From: Loigolactobacillus iwatensis
GTDB taxonomy: Bacteria; Bacillota; Bacilli; Lactobacillales; Lactobacillaceae
Assembly: GCF_003950295.1 (NCBI RefSeq)
Contig: NZ_RHNP01000007.1
Span: forward strand, 1 to 64,000
Direction of reading: 5' to 3'
DNA length: 64,000 bases
Numbering within the stretch: position 1 is the stretch's first letter; every line of letters begins with the position of its first letter. Under the pieces are notes generated by a model, which was not told the DNA's origin, made no database searches, and was given only the letters and a program-made list of their open reading frames with translations. The position numbers were made by a program, and so were the translations under genes. Below, one piece after another: positions 61,431 through 64,000 of the stretch.

Positions 61431-62217
61431 TTAAATCACCTGCCTGAATCATTAATAAACGGCCAAGGTAGGTCCGTAAATTTTCACGCTTAATAACGGC
61501 ATCCAAAAATCCTTGACGATAAAGGCGCTCCGCCGTTTGAAAATCAATCGGTAATGCGGCCGAATTCGTTTGCTGAATCACCCGCTTGCCAGCAAAACCA
61601 ATTGTCGCACCCTGTTCGGCGAATACAAAATCACTTTCCAGAGCAAAACTAGCGGTCACACCACCCATTGTTGGATCCGTTAAAACTGAAATGGTCAAAA
61701 TACCAGCCTCATTTAGTTTGGTCAGTTCGGCCAGAATAGTGTTCATTTGAAGTAACGATAAAATTCCTTCCTGCATTCGCGCACCACCAGAAGCGATAAC
61801 TAGGATCAAAGGCAACCGTTGGCTCAAAGCAGTTCTGATTGCCTGACGAATCCCCGCACCAACAACGGTATTAAGGGTTCCCATCATAAATTGACTATCC
61901 ATTACACCAATAACTACTTTTTGCTGTTTTATCGCCGCTGTCCCCGCAAGAAAGGCTTCCGTCTCACCAGTTTTTTCTTGGGCCTCTTGTAATTTGACAG
62001 TATAACCCGGGAAATGACGTTGTTGTTTAATATTAACTGGGGGTAAGGCTGTAAAACTTTTTGTATCCGTCAATAACACTAAGCGCTGATCGGCATTTAA
62101 GCGTTGATAGTGGCCACAGTAAGGACAAATGTTAAATTCACCCCATTGTCCTTGATGAACGTGACGTTTACAGGCAGAACAAGTTTGCCAAAGGTTGGAC
62201 TTGGGTAAATGACTCAT
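61423..62217 (-). CDS. accD: Acetyl-CoA carboxylase carboxyltransferase subunit beta
   Basis: A 264-residue subunit with an N-terminal C4 zinc ribbon (C13, C16, C31, C34) and a crotonase-fold carboxyltransferase with SGGARMQEGILSLLQMN and DPTMGGVTASFALESDFVFA, EQGATIGFAGKRVIQQT. These match AccD closely. It overlaps accC by four bases (ATGA) and accA by eight, which indicates translational coupling for equal subunit amounts. Confidence 0.95.
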   Translation of the reverse strand: MSHLPKSNLWQTCSACKRHVHQGQWGEFNICPYCGHYQRLNADQRLVLLTDTKSFTALPPVNIKQQRHFPGYTVKLQEAQEKTGETEAFLAGTAAIKQQKVVIGVMDSQFMMGTLNTVVGAGIRQAIRTALSQRLPLILVIASGGARMQEGILSLLQMNTILAELTKLNEAGILTISVLTDPTMGGVTASFALESDFVFAEQGATIGFAGKRVIQQTNSAALPIDFQTAERLYRQGFLDAVIKRENLRTYLGRLLMIQAGDLNE

Positions 62218-63545
62218 TGAACTGCCCCCTCCATTTGTTCCAGAAAATGAATATCGATCTGATTGGCGTTATATGCCGGTGAATTCAGGATTTGCTTTAA
62301 AGTTGCTAAATTTGTTCCTACTCCTGCCACGTGGGTCTGCCTTAAAGTTTGCTGCATTTTTGCAATTGCTCGTTTTCGTGTTGTATCGCTAACGATTAAT
62401 TTTGCCAATAAGGCATCGTAGTAAGGTTGAATAATATCGTCTTTTTGATAGCCAGTATCAATTCGCCCTGTTGCTGGAAAACGCAATTGGGTTAACTTGC
62501 CAGTTGCCAATAAATGTTGCTTTGCAGCGGCCTGGGCATTGAGGCGAACCTCAATGGCGTGCCCGTTAAACGATAGGATTCCGGGGTGAACCACTTGTCC
62601 CGCCGCCAATTTAATTTGCGTTGTCACTAAGTCGATCCCGGAGGTTAGTTCGGTCACACCATGTTCGACCTGTAAACGTGTATTCATTTCTAAAAAGTAA
62701 AATTGCTGATTAGCGAACAAGAATTCTAAAGTTCCCAAACCACAATAATCCAATTTAGCCAATAATCGTTTAGCTAAATCATATAATTGCTGACGTTGCT
62801 GTGGTTGCAAAATAGTCGCGGGACTTTCTTCTACTACTTTTTGGTGATTAAGTTGCAAGCTGCATTCCCGATCACCAATAATCTGAAGATTGCCAACATG
62901 ATCCTTTAAGATTTGTACTTCAATATGACGGGCCACCGTTAAATACTTCTCTAAATAAATGGCATCATTTAAAAAGTTTTGCTGTGCTTCCTCCTGAATG
63001 AGGTGGTATTTTTGCTGCAAATGCACCTCATTATAGATGACACGCATCCCTTTACCACCACCACCTAAACTGGCCTTTAACATAACCGGATAGCCCACTG
63101 CCTGAGCGGCTTGTTTCAGTTGCTCAACGCTTGTAATAGCGCTTGCACCTGGAATGATAGGCACACCTTGAGTCTTGGCATAATTTTTGGCCGCGGCCTT
63201 ATCTGCCATCAATCGAATCATTGCGGGCTTAGGTCCAATAAACGTTAAATCGCATTCAGCGCACATTTCAGCAAACAATGCATCCTCGGCTAAAAAACCG
63301 TACCCAGGATGAATCGCATCAGCACCACTCAATAAAGCTGCCATTAGGATTCCCTCACGGTTTAAATAACTTGATTGGGCAGTATCAGGGCCAACACAAT
63401 AAGTAAAATCAGCCGCCTGAACAAAGCGACTATGTTCTTCCACCTTAGCATAAATTGCCACCGTTTCAATTTTTAACTTGCGACAGGCCCTGATGATCCG
63501 TAGTGCAACTTCCCCACGATTGGCAATCAAAACACGCTTAAACAT
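62214..63545 (-). CDS. accC: Biotin carboxylase (acetyl-CoA carboxylase)
   Basis: A 443-residue ATP-grasp enzyme. FKRVLIANRGEVALRIIRAC, the glycine loop LGGGGKGMRVI, GDRECSLQLNHQKVVEESPA and EMNTRLQVEHGVTEL keep the key Lys, Cys, Glu, Asn and Arg residues. Compared with typical AccC it is divergent: RDCSIQRRHQK has become RECSLQLNHQK, EHPVTE has become EHGVTE, and RINAEDP has become RLNAQAA. It carboxylates biotin on AccB. The gene overlaps accB by one base and accD by four. No fabZ lies between accB and accC, unlike the common lactobacillus FAS operon. Confidence 0.93.
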   Translation of the reverse strand: MFKRVLIANRGEVALRIIRACRKLKIETVAIYAKVEEHSRFVQAADFTYCVGPDTAQSSYLNREGILMAALLSGADAIHPGYGFLAEDALFAEMCAECDLTFIGPKPAMIRLMADKAAAKNYAKTQGVPIIPGASAITSVEQLKQAAQAVGYPVMLKASLGGGGKGMRVIYNEVHLQQKYHLIQEEAQQNFLNDAIYLEKYLTVARHIEVQILKDHVGNLQIIGDRECSLQLNHQKVVEESPATILQPQQRQQLYDLAKRLLAKLDYCGLGTLEFLFANQQFYFLEMNTRLQVEHGVTELTSGIDLVTTQIKLAAGQVVHPGILSFNGHAIEVRLNAQAAAKQHLLATGKLTQLRFPATGRIDTGYQKDDIIQPYYDALLAKLIVSDTTRKRAIAKMQQTLRQTHVAGVGTNLATLKQILNSPAYNANQIDIHFLEQMEGAVQ

Positions 63546-63937
63546 TAGGCAACACCTTGAATAATAAACAGAGGTGTTGAAAATTCCACCCCTTGATTGT
63601 CGCTAACCTTCACTGCTGTCACAGTCCCGGTTACTGGGCTTTTAATATCATTAAATAACTTCATGCTTTCAATTTGGGCCAGGACATCACCGGCCTTAAC
63701 CTCTGTGCCAACTTCAACTAAAGGATTCTTTTGCTCATCTAACAAGTGAATAATCCCAACCATCGGACTTTTCACCGTTGTGCCAGTTTCTTTTTTTTCA
63801 ATTGGTGTCTCATCTGCAGTAGCTGTAGTTCCTGCCTGTTTAACCCGCAAGTGAAATTGTTCAGTTTTTAAATCAACTTCGCTAAAGCCACTTTCTCGTA
63901 AAACCCGTAAAACTTCCTTTAACTCGTTAATTTCCAC
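63545..63937 (-). CDS. accB: Biotin carboxyl carrier protein
   Basis: A 130-residue carrier. The N-terminal helix (MEINELKEVLRVLRESGFSE) is followed by a Thr/Glu/Lys linker (about 35-52) and the biotinyl domain (55-130) with the attachment Lys93 in ESMKLFND (ESMK, where most have EAMK) and the strand TGTVTAVKVSDNQGVEF. Two GTG starts are possible: 63937 has AGGAG ten bases upstream, while 63946 touches it. The next gene upstream ends at 63953. Confidence 0.92.
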   Translation of the reverse strand: MEINELKEVLRVLRESGFSEVDLKTEQFHLRVKQAGTTATADETPIEKKETGTTVKSPMVGIIHLLDEQKNPLVEVGTEVKAGDVLAQIESMKLFNDIKSPVTGTVTAVKVSDNQGVEFSTPLFIIQGVA

Positions 63938-63952
63938 CGAAATCACGCTCCT

Positions 63953-64000
63953 CTAAAGACGTATTAATAAGCTACCGTAAGCTAGACCCCCACCAAAACC
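63953..64000 (-). CDS. fabH: C-terminus of a FabH-like 3-oxoacyl-ACP synthase III (window edge)
   Basis: Fifteen codons and a stop read GFGGGLAYGSLLIRL. FabH enzymes end in FGGG(L/F)(T/S)(W/Y)GS-type sequences, while FabF ends GFGGHNA. I therefore prefer fabH. The stop codon lies 15 bases before the accB start, so the gene is in the same operon. The assignment rests on a short piece. Confidence 0.6.
   Translation of the reverse strand, partial: GFGGGLAYGSLLIRL

Overview
The window looks like a chromosomal segment of a lactobacillus (Firmicutes, Lactobacillaceae). The evidence is the gene order tadA–ffs–dnaX–ybaB–recR–yaaL–tmk–darA–holB–ricT–yabA–rsmI plus an acyl-ACP thioesterase, an Apf-type LysM surface protein, PepC, a short SRP RNA, AGGAGG-type ribosome binding sites and frequent GTG/TTG starts. 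I did not fix the genus. No rRNA, tRNA, prophage, IS element or CRISPR array is visible.

Layout. Positions 1-1020 hold the 5' remnant of a priming sugar transferase and an AT-rich gene-free stretch. Positions 1022-15600 are a minus-strand replication, repair and nucleotide block (thioesterase, rsmI, yabA, ricT, holB, darA, tmk, a large SWIM/SNF2 helicase, yaaL, recR, ybaB, dnaX, SRP RNA). Nearly every gap in this block carries members of one family of large hairpin repeats. Positions 15779-20617 hold the surface protein Apf, an MgtC-like membrane protein, tadA, an aldo/keto reductase, a small membrane-anchored protein and rsmC. Positions 20800-24866 are the class Ib ribonucleotide reductase genes nrdH, nrdE and nrdF behind a pair of NrdR-like boxes. 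Then come an Fe-S biogenesis-like protein, mprF and a lipoprotein. Positions 29820-35065 are the minus-strand rpmG-secE-nusG / rplK-rplA / rplJ-rplL region, with an L10 leader and two apparent L1-binding mimics. Positions 35287-41206 are a flavin-based extracellular-electron-transfer (EET) style locus: a UbiA-type prenyltransferase facing ndh2-eetA-eetB-dmkB. Positions 41502-51158 are the conserved sigH-yacP-rlmB-mrnC-cysS / gltX / yacL-radA-dut region. Positions 51306-60608 hold single-gene units (GNAT, pepC, kup, gpmA, thrB, an AEC transporter, a small hypothetical, an LCP ligase). Positions 60663-64000 are accA-accD-accC-accB read right to left, behind what looks like the end of a fabH gene.

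The most unusual content is as follows. (1) A family of about 15 large hairpin elements has near-constant ends (GAGTG ... CACGTTT) and arms that differ in sequence but keep pairing. It includes a four-unit tandem array with a 125-bp period, and it is packed into the 3' gaps of the replication genes. (2) A second dispersed element family ends in a terminator hairpin. (3) An EET locus lacks pplA and fmnB where they sit in the described loci. (4) Ribosomal-protein leaders resemble the 23S L1 site. (5) An acetyl-CoA carboxylase gene set is divergent and has an unusual neighbour. All calls come from reading the sequence; no database search was run.
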